From Candidatus Peregrinibacteria bacterium (lineage in GTDB: Bacteria; Patescibacteriota; Gracilibacteria; UM-FILTER-43-11; JACRIE01): a DNA stretch of 64,000 nucleotides. Every line of letters begins with the position of its first letter. Positions within the stretch are counted from its first letter, which is position 1. The stretch is taken from contig JACRIE010000022.1 in NCBI GenBank assembly GCA_016220165.1, positions 17,009 to 81,008 on the forward strand, written 5' to 3'. A program made the translations under genes and the position numbers. The notes under the pieces are model-generated. The model was not told where the DNA came from. It saw nothing but the letters and a program-made list of their open reading frames with translations, and made no database searches. Positions 38,313 through 47,943 of this stretch are shown here, piece after piece.

Positions 38313-39230
38313 ATGTCCTGTCCCAACAATCAATCATCGTACCTTCGCGAACTCGCGGCCAAAAAAAAGGACTTCATGGCCTATGAATCCACGGAAGTCA
38401 TGACGTGGTGCAGCGGCTGTGGCGACTACGGAATCCAAAAAGCATTGGAGCGCGCGCTCGTGCTCGAAGGAATCAAACCGCATGAAACGCTCCTCTGTTT
38501 CGACATCGGTTGCAACGGCAACGGCGCCGACAAAATCAACGGTTACACGCTTCACGGCCTCCACGGCCGCGTGGTGAGCGTCGCGGCCGGCGCGTGCCTT
38601 GCCAACCCGAAAATAAAAGTCATCGCCGAAGGCGGCGACGGCGGCACGTTTAGCGAAGGCATCAACCATCTCGTCCACTCTGTTCGCAGCAACTATCCCA
38701 TGGTTTTCATCCTGCACAACAACGAGAATTACGGCCTCACCATTGGCCAAGCATCCGCTCTGACGCGCAAAGGGCAGGCCATGAACGGCACGCCTGATGG
38801 AGTGGTACTGCAACCCATGAACACCTGCCAATTTGTGTTAGGACTGAACCCGACCTTCGTGGCGCGAGGATTCAGTAGCGACGTAAAACACATGACCGAA
38901 ATCATTCGCGCGGGTCTGCGTCACAAAGGGTTCGCTTTCATCGAAATCATGCAGTTGTGTCCCACATTTAATAAAGTCACGTCCGCAAAGTGGTTTTGGG
39001 ATCGCGTGCGCTATACAGACCAACAAAAAAATTACGACCCGACCAATCTCAAAAGGGCCCGTGAAGCGTCTGAAGATCTTGAAAAAGAGATCATGCTCGG
39101 CGTCTTGTATCAGGACAAATCGCGACCGAGCTTCCCTGAGCTCTTTGAGTCCCGAAAAGGCATTACGACCTCTTTGTCCGAAGAAGTTAGGCCTTATTCC
39201 ATAAAAGAATTAATTAAAAACTTAAAATAA
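38313..39230 (+). CDS. 2-oxoacid:ferredoxin oxidoreductase beta subunit (TPP-binding)
   Basis: WCSGCGDYGIQKALERAL, CFDIGCNGNGADKI, GDGGTFSEG; start chosen at MSCPNNQ after the korA stop. Confidence 0.9.
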   Translation: MSCPNNQSSYLRELAAKKKDFMAYESTEVMTWCSGCGDYGIQKALERALVLEGIKPHETLLCFDIGCNGNGADKINGYTLHGLHGRVVSVAAGACLANPKIKVIAEGGDGGTFSEGINHLVHSVRSNYPMVFILHNNENYGLTIGQASALTRKGQAMNGTPDGVVLQPMNTCQFVLGLNPTFVARGFSSDVKHMTEIIRAGLRHKGFAFIEIMQLCPTFNKVTSAKWFWDRVRYTDQQKNYDPTNLKRAREASEDLEKEIMLGVLYQDKSRPSFPELFESRKGITTSLSEEVRPYSIKELIKNLK

Positions 39231-39238
39231 AAGATCAT

Positions 39239-39823
39239 ATGTCTCATCAAATCAAAGATTTTAGCCATCTCATAGGCAAGCTCGAAGGTCTGAGCGCGCC
39301 TCAAATTGAAGCCCATCTGGGTCTTTACGCAGGCTACATTAAAAAACTCAACGAAATCGAAGGAAAACTCGCCAAGGCGGACCGTAGTCTTGCCAATTAC
39401 TCCTTCGGCGAGTACAGCGAACTCAAGCGCCGGGAAGTCGTCGCCTTCAACGGCGCCTATCTGCACCAGGCGTATTTCGAAAACCTGAGTGGCGGCAACC
39501 GCGGCAAAAGATCCGAGGCATTTGAGGAGGCAGTCATCGCCTCGTTCGGCTCCGTCGAGGATTACCTCAAAGACCTCAAGGCCTCCGGAATCTCAACCCC
39601 CGGTTGGGTGCTCACCACCAAGAATAAAGTGGACGGCATGCTCCACAACTACATCCTATTCGAGCACCACATCGGCTTGCCCGCCTATCAAGACATCGTC
39701 CTCGCGCTCGACTGCTGGGAGCATGCTTACATGATTGACTACGGAACCAAAAAAGCGGATTATCTGGAAACCTTCCTCTTAAATACTGACTGGAACGTGG
39801 TGAATAAACGGTTTAAAAATTAA
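39239..39823 (+). CDS. sod: Fe/Mn superoxide dismutase
   Basis: LALDCWEHAYMIDYG ligand motif; HLGLYAGYIKKLN. Confidence 0.88.
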   Translation: MSHQIKDFSHLIGKLEGLSAPQIEAHLGLYAGYIKKLNEIEGKLAKADRSLANYSFGEYSELKRREVVAFNGAYLHQAYFENLSGGNRGKRSEAFEEAVIASFGSVEDYLKDLKASGISTPGWVLTTKNKVDGMLHNYILFEHHIGLPAYQDIVLALDCWEHAYMIDYGTKKADYLETFLLNTDWNVVNKRFKN

Positions 39824-39828
39824 TTGAA

Positions 39829-40953
39829 ATGGACGACCTCTACAAAATTCTCGGCGTCGATAAAAAGACGGACGTATCGGAAATCAAGCGCGCCTATCGC
39901 AAACTGGCGCAAAAATATCATCCGGACGTCAGCGGCAAAAAGGACGCGGAGACCGAAAAAAAATTTAAAGAAATCAACCAGGCCTATGAAGTCCTGAGCG
40001 ATCCGCAAAAACGCGCCCAATACGACCAGTTTGGCTCCGTGGGCAACGGCCCGGCGGGCCCGGGAGGGTTCGATTTCAATGGATTTGATTTCGGAAATTT
40101 CAACGGCGCGTTCGATTTCGGAAGTTCTTTCGGCGACATTTTCAGCTCAGTTTTCGGAAGAGGAACACGGAGGGGGTCGGCCGGCCCGGAACGCGGGGAC
40201 GACATTGAAATCGCGATCAACGTCTCATTCGAAGAGTCCGTGCAGGGAACCGAAAAACCCATCGAATACTCCCGCCTCATTCTCTGCGCACACTGCAAAG
40301 GAAAAGGCGCTGAGCCCGGAAGTAAGATCGTGACCTGCCACACGTGCCAGGGCACGGGCCAACAGATACGTGTTCAACGCACGCCGTTGGGGCAAATCCA
40401 AACCGCCACCGTCTGCAGAACATGCGAAGGAAGCGGAGAAAAAGCCGACAAAAAATGTGCCAAGTGCCACGGCGAAGGAAGAACCCATGAACGCAATCGG
40501 ATCACCGTGAGGATCCCAGCCGGAATTTTTGACAAAGCCGCCATCCGCCTCAACGGAAAAGGAGAAATCGGTCGCCAAGGGGGCGAACCGGGAGACCTTT
40601 ACGTACACATCAAAGTCACTCCAAGCCGTGAATTTGAACGAGTAAAAGACGACATCCATACCACGCGAAAAATTCACGTGCTTCAGGCGATTTTGGGAGA
40701 CGAAATTCAGGTAAAAACCATTCACGGGGACGCCGCGCTTAAGATCCCGGCGGGGACGCCCGGCGGCAAAGTGTTCGAACTTAAAGGATATGGCGTTCCC
40801 AAGGTCGGCGCCGGCACGAAAGGCGATCATTTTATAAAAATAGATGTAGAAATCCCGACGAAGCTCTCTAAAAAAGACCGCGAGCTCTACGAACAGCTGG
40901 CAAAAGACGCGAAACTAAATATCAAACCGCAATCCAAAGGATTCTTTAATTAA
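39829..40953 (+). CDS. dnaJ: Chaperone DnaJ
   Basis: J-domain YHPDVSG, Gly/Phe region, four CxxCxGxG-type zinc repeats. Confidence 0.94.
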   Translation: MDDLYKILGVDKKTDVSEIKRAYRKLAQKYHPDVSGKKDAETEKKFKEINQAYEVLSDPQKRAQYDQFGSVGNGPAGPGGFDFNGFDFGNFNGAFDFGSSFGDIFSSVFGRGTRRGSAGPERGDDIEIAINVSFEESVQGTEKPIEYSRLILCAHCKGKGAEPGSKIVTCHTCQGTGQQIRVQRTPLGQIQTATVCRTCEGSGEKADKKCAKCHGEGRTHERNRITVRIPAGIFDKAAIRLNGKGEIGRQGGEPGDLYVHIKVTPSREFERVKDDIHTTRKIHVLQAILGDEIQVKTIHGDAALKIPAGTPGGKVFELKGYGVPKVGAGTKGDHFIKIDVEIPTKLSKKDRELYEQLAKDAKLNIKPQSKGFFN

Positions 40954-40955
40954 TT

Positions 40956-41053
40956 CGGATGGCGGCTCGTATCGTAGCTCGTATTGTGGGTCGAATTGTA
41001 TTGTAGACGACCATCCGAGCCACTATTCGAGCCGCCATCCGAGTCGCAATACG
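40956..41053. repeat. Inverted 12-nt-word array (CGAGCC/GGCTCG family), copy 1
   Basis: GGCTCGTATCGTAGCTCGTATTGTGGGTCGAATTGT...GTAGACGACCATCCGAGCCACTATTCGAGCCGCCATCCGAGTCGC. Confidence 0.85.
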
Positions 41054-41057
41054 AAAT

Positions 41058-41849
41058 ATGAATATTTTATTCATCGGCGATATCTTCGGGCGACCGGGGC
41101 GTGAGACGATCCAAAAAATCGTTTCGACCCTCAAAAAAGAACGAGCCATCGACCTCGTGATCGCGAATGGGGAAAACATGGCTCACGGAAAAGGGGTCAA
41201 TTTAAAAGCCTATCGGGAACTTGAGAAAGAAATCGATCTTTTTACAACGGGAAATCATACCTGGGCGGATGAAAAAATCCTAGCCGAAGTAAACAAAGAA
41301 AACACGAAAATCCTAAGACCCGCCAACTTCCCGCCGGGCAATCATGGCAAAGGGTTTCAGGTGATTGAAAAGGAAAGGCGTAAAATCCTCGTCATCAACC
41401 TGATCGGCCGCGTGTTTTCGAAGCATCATTACGACTGCCCCTTTCGAACCGTCGATGGAATTCTAAAACAATTTGAGCATAAAAAAATGGACGCCATTCT
41501 GATCGATTTTCATGCCGAAGCGACCAGCGAAAAAATCGCCATGAAGCACTTCGTGAATGGCCGCGTCACCGCGCTTTTTGGGACACACACGCATGTCCAA
41601 ACCGCCGATGCTGAAATTACGTCAGAAGGTATGGCTTACATGACAGATGTAGGAATGGTAGGGCCCGCCGACTCCGTTATTGGCATTGAAAAAAATGAAA
41701 TCGTAAAAAGTTTTATTTATCAAACTCCCTTTAAAATTGTCGTTCCGTCCGGACCTTGTATTTTCAATGCTGTTATGATAGAAGTGGATGAAAAAAAAGC
41801 TCATACAAAAGCCATTAGCCCGATTCATTTTTTTCTAAAAAATATCTAG
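41058..41849 (+). CDS. ymdB: TIGR00282/YmdB-family metallophosphoesterase
   Basis: NILFIGDIFGRPGRETI, NGENMAHGKG, TTGNHTWADE, GTHTHVQTAD. Confidence 0.9.
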   Translation: MNILFIGDIFGRPGRETIQKIVSTLKKERAIDLVIANGENMAHGKGVNLKAYRELEKEIDLFTTGNHTWADEKILAEVNKENTKILRPANFPPGNHGKGFQVIEKERRKILVINLIGRVFSKHHYDCPFRTVDGILKQFEHKKMDAILIDFHAEATSEKIAMKHFVNGRVTALFGTHTHVQTADAEITSEGMAYMTDVGMVGPADSVIGIEKNEIVKSFIYQTPFKIVVPSGPCIFNAVMIEVDEKKAHTKAISPIHFFLKNI

Positions 41850-41855
41850 CGCACT

Positions 41856-43112
41856 ATGAACACACCCTTTCAATCATTCAAAAGACAACACAAAGAAAGC
41901 CCTTCCGCTCCAAAATATGTGGGGCTGCTTATTCTGGTGTTTTTTGTATTCATCCTTGGATGGAATGTGGGCGCCAGCCACATGCGCATTCAGCTGGAAA
42001 AAGTGCAGAAAACCAACATTTATTCAGCGACCGACAGTCTCCTTCTGAAAAATATCGACATGGATCTTTTTTGGGACGCGTGGCAGATCCTCAATGACAA
42101 ATATGCTGATCCGGATTCCATAAATTATAACAAAATGTTAGATGGAGCTATTCATGGACTCGTTACCTCCTTTGGCGATCCTTACACAGCCTACATGAAC
42201 CCTAAAGAAAATCAGGAATTCCAAAATAATCTTGAAGGAATGCTGGATGGCGGCATTGGCGCGGAGCTTACTTTAAAAAACAATCAGCTAACGGTTGTAT
42301 CTCCGCTTAAAAAATCCCCGGCATCGCGAGCGGGTCTCCAGCCTGAAGATGTCATCATAAAAATAAACGGTCAGCCTTCCGGAAATTTCACCTTGGAACA
42401 AGCGGTGAATAAGATCCGTGGTCCGAAGGGTTCTCCGGTTACGCTCACAATTCTCCGAAAAAACACGGAAAAATCTTTCGAGATTCGTATAGTGCGGGAC
42501 GCCATTAATATCGACTCAGTGAATTGGAGGATGAAAGACAATATAGCGATTATCGAAATCAATCAATTCAGCAATAAAACACAGGAAGAATTTAGTCAGG
42601 CCATTAACAAAGCGCTCAGTAAAAGCCCTCAGGGACTTATCTTGGATCTAAGATTCAATGGGGGTGGCTATCTGGACAGTGCCGTGGCAATCGCCTCTGA
42701 ATTTATTGAAAAGGGGAAAGTCGTTACGATTAAAAAACGTGATCCTGCCGACGACGAAGTCATTTATGTTAATGGGAAAGCGCGCGTCACCACGCTTCCC
42801 ATGGTCGTGCTCATTAACAAAGGAAGTGCTTCCGCCTCTGAAATCGTTGCGGGCGCGTTACAGGATTATAAACGCGCCTATCTCATCGGGGAACAAAGCT
42901 TTGGAAAGGGAACCGTTCAGGAAGTAGACAATCTGATTGGCGGTTCAAGTCTTCGTGTTACTATCGCTAAATGGTATACGCCGAACGACAAAAATATTAC
43001 GGAAGTCGGTATCACGCCGAATTTAACCGTTGCACGCACAACCGACGATTTTCAGAAAGGTCGCGATCCGCAATTGGACGCCGCGTTTAAATATCTGAAC
43101 GAAAATCATTAA
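41856..43112 (+). CDS. ctpA: S41 family C-terminal processing peptidase
   Basis: PDZ GGIGAEL...SPASRAGLQPEDVI; LDLRFNGGGYLDSAV; NKGSASASEIVAGALQDYKRA. Confidence 0.93.
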   Translation: MNTPFQSFKRQHKESPSAPKYVGLLILVFFVFILGWNVGASHMRIQLEKVQKTNIYSATDSLLLKNIDMDLFWDAWQILNDKYADPDSINYNKMLDGAIHGLVTSFGDPYTAYMNPKENQEFQNNLEGMLDGGIGAELTLKNNQLTVVSPLKKSPASRAGLQPEDVIIKINGQPSGNFTLEQAVNKIRGPKGSPVTLTILRKNTEKSFEIRIVRDAINIDSVNWRMKDNIAIIEINQFSNKTQEEFSQAINKALSKSPQGLILDLRFNGGGYLDSAVAIASEFIEKGKVVTIKKRDPADDEVIYVNGKARVTTLPMVVLINKGSASASEIVAGALQDYKRAYLIGEQSFGKGTVQEVDNLIGGSSLRVTIAKWYTPNDKNITEVGITPNLTVARTTDDFQKGRDPQLDAAFKYLNENH

Positions 43113-43118
43113 ATAGGA

Positions 43119-43565
43119 TTATTTGAGGAGCTTTCCCAATTCTTCTTTAAATTCTTCCACGTCTTTAAACTGCCGATACACGCTGGCGAAACGGATGTAG
43201 GCGATGTGGTCGAGAGCTTTGAGCGCTTTCATGACATCTTCTCCGATCGTTTGGCTGGAGATCATTTTCTTATTGGCGCTCCAGCGCTCTTCAAGGCCGC
43301 TGATCATGTCGTCTATTTGATTTTGAGTGACAGGCCGTTTTCCACAGGCGATCCAGATGCCGCTTTCCAGTTTACTGCGATTGTAGGGCTCAAACGTCGC
43401 GTCCTTTTTCTTAACCATTAAACTCGCCATTTCAGCCCGCTCAAAGGTGGTGAAACGTCGGCCGCATTGATCGCATTCGCGTCGTCGTCGGATCACGCGC
43501 CCCTGCTCGGTTAGACGGGAATCGATCACCTTGGTATCCAGATTTTTACACTTGGGGCATTGCAT
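43119..43565 (-). CDS. nrdR: Transcriptional repressor NrdR
   Basis: CPKCKNLDTKVIDSRLTEQGRVIRRRRECDQCGRRFTTFER. Confidence 0.95.
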   Translation of the reverse strand: MQCPKCKNLDTKVIDSRLTEQGRVIRRRRECDQCGRRFTTFERAEMASLMVKKKDATFEPYNRSKLESGIWIACGKRPVTQNQIDDMISGLEERWSANKKMISSQTIGEDVMKALKALDHIAYIRFASVYRQFKDVEEFKEELGKLLK

Positions 43566-43570
43566 AATTT

Positions 43571-43664
43571 CGTATAGTAGCTAGAATAGTTGATCGGATA
43601 GTGGCTCGGATGGTCGTCTACAATTGGATCTACAATACGAGCTACGATACGAGCCGCTATTCGA
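43571..43664. repeat. Inverted 12-nt-word array, copy 2 (opposite orientation to 40956-41053)
   Basis: GTGGCTCGGATGGTCGTCTACAATTGGATCTACAATACGAGCTACGATACGAGCCGC. Confidence 0.85.
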
Positions 43665-44813
43665 TTATAATTTACGATACATTTCCAGCGCGAAGTTGTC
43701 TGTCATTCCGGCAACGTAATCCTTGACAAGGATAGCGCGAGGCTCGGTCCGATCCGCGCGCGGATCCAAAGGAATCGCTTCAAAATGATCCATAAAATAC
43801 GCGAAAAGAACCTGGATCGCTTTTTGACCGGTCAAATTATATTTGGTCACCCCTTCGGACTGATAAAAATGACTGTGGAGAAACATTTTAAGCTCATCAT
43901 TCATCATTTGCATCTCGGGCGAAAAGGCAATGAGCGGCGCGGCGGTTTGATAAACATCCTCAAGCGTCCGAATAAAATGATGATTAAGAAGCGCATCGCT
44001 GTGACGGCAGACATCATGAATCATGAGCTTAATCAAAGCGCTTACCGTCATCGAGATCCAAACCTCTTCACCCGGCTCCATGGTTACTCCCTCTTGGGCT
44101 TTTTTCCAGAGAGCGATTCCATTAAGTTTTTTAACAGTCAGAATTCCCGAACGTAATCCGTCGTCAATGTCATGATTTTGATAAGCGATCTCGTCGGCCA
44201 GATTCACAAGCTGGGCTTCCAGAGAAGCCATGGGATGATCAATCTCCACCCCTGAAGGCGCGGATCCAAATCCGCGCTTTGGGGGATGATCGTACGTCGT
44301 GCGGTGTTTGATGAGCCCGTCGCGGACCTCGTACGTCAGATTGAGTCCGATAAAATCGGCATACCGATACTCCAACCGCTCGACAATGCGCAGACTTTGC
44401 TCGTTGTGCTCAAAACGAAGGCCGTACGGCTGCATCATTTCATGAAGGGTTGTCTCCCCTGCGTGACCGAAAGGCGTGTGTCCCAGATCATGCGCCAAGG
44501 CGATCGTCTCGGCCAGATCTTCGTTGAGCCCAAGCGTCCTCGCCATGTCGCGGCTGATTTGCGCCACCTCCATGCTATGCATCATGCGTGACCGGTAGTG
44601 GTCGCCGTAATGCGCCACAAAAACCTGAGTTTTGCCCTTGGAACGACGAAACGCCTTGGAATGAATCACGCGATCACGATCGCGTTGAAAAGAAGTACGG
44701 GTAAGATCGGATTTTTCCGTATAAAAACGTCCGCGCGATTGCCCGCTTTTCACCGCATACGACGCCAAACGGGATACCTCCTGCGCTTCAAGTTGGGAAC
44801 GTGTAAAAATCAT
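43665..44813 (-). CDS. dgt: dGTPase-like HD-domain triphosphohydrolase
   Basis: RSRMMHSMEVAQISRDMARTLGLNEDLAETIALAHDLGHTPFGHAGE. Confidence 0.92.
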   Translation of the reverse strand: MIFTRSQLEAQEVSRLASYAVKSGQSRGRFYTEKSDLTRTSFQRDRDRVIHSKAFRRSKGKTQVFVAHYGDHYRSRMMHSMEVAQISRDMARTLGLNEDLAETIALAHDLGHTPFGHAGETTLHEMMQPYGLRFEHNEQSLRIVERLEYRYADFIGLNLTYEVRDGLIKHRTTYDHPPKRGFGSAPSGVEIDHPMASLEAQLVNLADEIAYQNHDIDDGLRSGILTVKKLNGIALWKKAQEGVTMEPGEEVWISMTVSALIKLMIHDVCRHSDALLNHHFIRTLEDVYQTAAPLIAFSPEMQMMNDELKMFLHSHFYQSEGVTKYNLTGQKAIQVLFAYFMDHFEAIPLDPRADRTEPRAILVKDYVAGMTDNFALEMYRKL

Positions 44814-44879
44814 TCTAAGATGGCCTTACAAGCGTATTTACGTTATCATATTTCCGTTGAATTTGTAATTGGGTTTTAA

Positions 44880-45467
44880 ATGCACGAACTTGAATTCCGT
44901 CGACAAATTTTGCACACGATTTATGGATTCGTTCTGGTAATCTTGCATTTTTACGGTTTTCTCCCCCTGCCTTTACTTTTTCTCATCATTTTAGGGGGGG
45001 CGCTAACATCATGGCTGGTTCTAAAGAAAAAAGCTTCCTTCGTGGAACGTTTGTTGCGAATTTTTGAACGCGAGCATCATCTTTTAAATTTCCCGGGGCG
45101 CGGCATGCTTTTTTTCACGATCGGCTCTTTTCTAGTACTATGGATTTTTGAAAAGACGCCGGAAACAGCCTATGCCGGAATTCTAATCTTAAGCGTTGGC
45201 GATTCACTGACCAATGTCGTTGGTCGGCAATGGGGGCGTATCAAAACTCGCCTCAATCCCCATAAATATCTGGAAGGAACGCTGGTGGGGATTTTGGGAT
45301 GCCTTCCTATCGCGTACTATTTTTCTCATAATATTTTTGCCGCCCTGGCGACCGCCTGCGTGGCTATGTTTCTGGAAATCCCGAATATCCGCATATTCGG
45401 CTTTGAAATCGACGACAATCTCATTATTCCCCTCGGAGCGAGTATTACCTTATCTTTTTTTACTTGA
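44880..45467 (+). CDS. Dolichol kinase / CDP-diglyceride-type membrane enzyme (SEC59-like)
   Basis: Multi-TM; GDSLTNVVGRQWGR...HKYLEGTLVGILG motif. Confidence 0.6.
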   Translation: MHELEFRRQILHTIYGFVLVILHFYGFLPLPLLFLIILGGALTSWLVLKKKASFVERLLRIFEREHHLLNFPGRGMLFFTIGSFLVLWIFEKTPETAYAGILILSVGDSLTNVVGRQWGRIKTRLNPHKYLEGTLVGILGCLPIAYYFSHNIFAALATACVAMFLEIPNIRIFGFEIDDNLIIPLGASITLSFFT

Positions 45468-45826
45468 TGCGAAATCAGATCTCAGGACAAAATGGGGAAG
45501 ATGTCGCGCTGGAATACCTGCGTCAAAAAGGCTATACAATCCTCGGGAGAAACTACCGGAAACGCTGCGGAGAGATCGATCTGATCGCCTTTGATCCGAC
45601 GAATAAAGAGCTGACATTCATTGAAGTTAAACTACGAAAAAATCTCGTCTTCGGAACACCTGAAGAATCAATCACGGCCAAAAAATGGCAACGGATCATC
45701 AAGACCGCGCAGTGGTGGCTTAATGAAAAAAAACGGGCGGAAACGCGCTGGCGAGTCGATCTAATCGCCATCGAATACATCAACGATAAAATAAATATCA
45801 ATCACATTCAAAATATCAGCCTATGA
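45464..45826 (+). CDS. YraN/UPF0102 family nuclease-like protein
   Basis: NGEDVALEYLRQKGYTILGRNYRKRCGEIDLIAFD...LTFIEVKLRK. Confidence 0.9.
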   Translation: MMRNQISGQNGEDVALEYLRQKGYTILGRNYRKRCGEIDLIAFDPTNKELTFIEVKLRKNLVFGTPEESITAKKWQRIIKTAQWWLNEKKRAETRWRVDLIAIEYINDKININHIQNISL

Positions 45827-46722
45827 ATCGATGGAAACAACTGCTCTTCGTGAGCCCCTTTCTTCTGGCGATCATTCTCATTATCGTCTGGTTCTACGTG
45901 CTCGATAAAGGGGATGTCCGCATTCAAACCAATGTGAGAAACGCCACAGTGGATAGTGAAAACAAAACGATTCCCTGTGTCAAAAAACAATGTCTTCTAA
46001 CATTAAAAACAGGGCCGCACCTTCTCACGATTAAAAAGGATGGCTATCATCCCGCCACCAAAGCAATAGGCGTGGAACGAAACAAGACGACAGACCTAAC
46101 GATCACCCTTCTTAAAATAGCACAATTGATTTCGGTCGAGGGAAGCCCAAGGTTCCCCGCCGCGGCGGGCGAGGGGAATTTGGTCTTTCTGGATCCCGCT
46201 GATAATCGCGTCAAAATACAAAAAAAAGAAGGCGTTAAGGTCATCACGAGTCTTATCAATATCAAAGGAGCTCTGACATTTTACACGTCACCTAGCGAAG
46301 AATGGACTATAGGACAAAATGGAGCCGACTTATATCTAATGAATATCATAAAAGGGACGCGTCAAAAAAAACCTCTTTCTGAAATAGCCTATAGCATCAA
46401 CTGGGCTCCTGATAATGCGGGAATTTTATACAACAATGAAGCCAAACAGATTTTTATGTTAAATACGACAGGAGAAACACGGCCTCTCAATGCTACAATC
46501 GACATCTCTTTGATAGGCTGGATTGATCCGCAGCGTTTTATTTATATTACGGTAGACAACGGATTAACCTCCATAAACGTTTTTGATATCTCTTCGGGTG
46601 TCACAGAACAACTAATAACTAAAACCAATTTTTTGATCGACGTCATTCAATGGGATGAAACACAAAAAACTACTTATTTTCATGAAAATAAAGAAAAAAA
46701 ATGGTATCGTTTAGAACTTTAG
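45823..46722 (+). CDS. PEGA-domain membrane-anchored protein
   Basis: N-terminal TM; VRIQTNVRNATVDSENK...LKTGPHLLTIKKDGYHPATKAIGVERN. Confidence 0.65.
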   Translation: MNRWKQLLFVSPFLLAIILIIVWFYVLDKGDVRIQTNVRNATVDSENKTIPCVKKQCLLTLKTGPHLLTIKKDGYHPATKAIGVERNKTTDLTITLLKIAQLISVEGSPRFPAAAGEGNLVFLDPADNRVKIQKKEGVKVITSLINIKGALTFYTSPSEEWTIGQNGADLYLMNIIKGTRQKKPLSEIAYSINWAPDNAGILYNNEAKQIFMLNTTGETRPLNATIDISLIGWIDPQRFIYITVDNGLTSINVFDISSGVTEQLITKTNFLIDVIQWDETQKTTYFHENKEKKWYRLEL

Positions 46723-46755
46723 GGATTTCTCTATCCTCAATAAAACATATATTTC

Positions 46756-47904
46756 ATGAAGGAGTCTAAAAAAACCGTCAGAATTTTCGCGCTTGCCTCT
46801 TTTTTAAATGACATGGGTTCGGACATGATCGCCCCGCTGTGGCCGGTTTTTGTCACAAGCGTGCTGGGGGCGAATATGGCTATCCTGGGCTTAATTGATG
46901 GCCTTGGAGAGGCCTTAATGTCTCTTTCTCAGGCTATTTCAGGATATATCTCAGATAGAATCAAAAAAAGGAAAGTGTTTGTGTGGTTAGGATATTGCTG
47001 TGGAGGTCTTTCGCGCGTCGGATATGCCTTCTCAACGGTATGGCAGGAGCTCATCCCCTTTCGAATACTGGATCGGGCGGGAAAAATGCGTGCGGCGCCC
47101 CGGGATGCCATTATTGCGGAAGTTTCCACTCATAAAAATCGCGGAAAAAATTTTGGAATTATAAGAATGATGGACAATCTGGGCGCAACCGTAGGCATTA
47201 TTCTTAGCATTCTTTTATTTCAATGGTTGAGCTATAAGCAACTTTTTCTCATCGCTTCGATCCCTTCAGTGGTAGCGGTACTCCTGGTGTTTTTTTTCAT
47301 AAAAGAAAAAAAAACATCTGAAACAAAAATTTTTAAAGGAATCAAACTAAAACATCTCACTAGAAATTTAAAGCTATTTTTCGGGATGAGCGCCTTATTC
47401 GCGCTCGGCGCTTTCAGCTATTCCTTTTTAATGATTTACGCGAATCGATTCGGCGTCAAGCCCATCGCTCTACCTCTGCTTTACCTTCTTTTTTCAGCCG
47501 TCGCATCGCTTGTCTCCATTGCGTTTGGGAAATTGGCAGATAAAAAGGGCCGAAAATTCGTGCTCTGGATCGCCTATGGGCTATGGGGCCTTGCATGCGC
47601 TAGCCTGATCATATCGCAGAACCTGATCATGATTATTATTGTGTTCGCTCTCTATGGCCTTCATAAAGGGGCTTTGGAACCTGTGCAGGCCGCGTTTGTC
47701 TCGGAACTGGCGCCTCCGGAATATAAAGCGAGCGTTCTTGGCGGCCTTCGAATGATCGTAGGACTTTGTGCGCTCCCCTCGTCGCTCCTCGCTGGTCTCC
47801 TATGGGATAAAAGTGGCCTCCTTAGCCCGCTATACTTTTCTCTGGGCCTCACCGTCCTCTCGCTCATCTTGTTGGCCTTCATCAAAGAAAAACGTACAAA
47901 TTAA
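46756..47904 (+). CDS. MFS transporter
   Basis: About 12 hydrophobic segments; FGKLADKKGRKFVLW motif. Confidence 0.85.
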   Translation: MKESKKTVRIFALASFLNDMGSDMIAPLWPVFVTSVLGANMAILGLIDGLGEALMSLSQAISGYISDRIKKRKVFVWLGYCCGGLSRVGYAFSTVWQELIPFRILDRAGKMRAAPRDAIIAEVSTHKNRGKNFGIIRMMDNLGATVGIILSILLFQWLSYKQLFLIASIPSVVAVLLVFFFIKEKKTSETKIFKGIKLKHLTRNLKLFFGMSALFALGAFSYSFLMIYANRFGVKPIALPLLYLLFSAVASLVSIAFGKLADKKGRKFVLWIAYGLWGLACASLIISQNLIMIIIVFALYGLHKGALEPVQAAFVSELAPPEYKASVLGGLRMIVGLCALPSSLLAGLLWDKSGLLSPLYFSLGLTVLSLILLAFIKEKRTN

Positions 47905-47943
47905 ACCACAATCGGGTCCGCTATCAGTAATTCAAAATACAAT

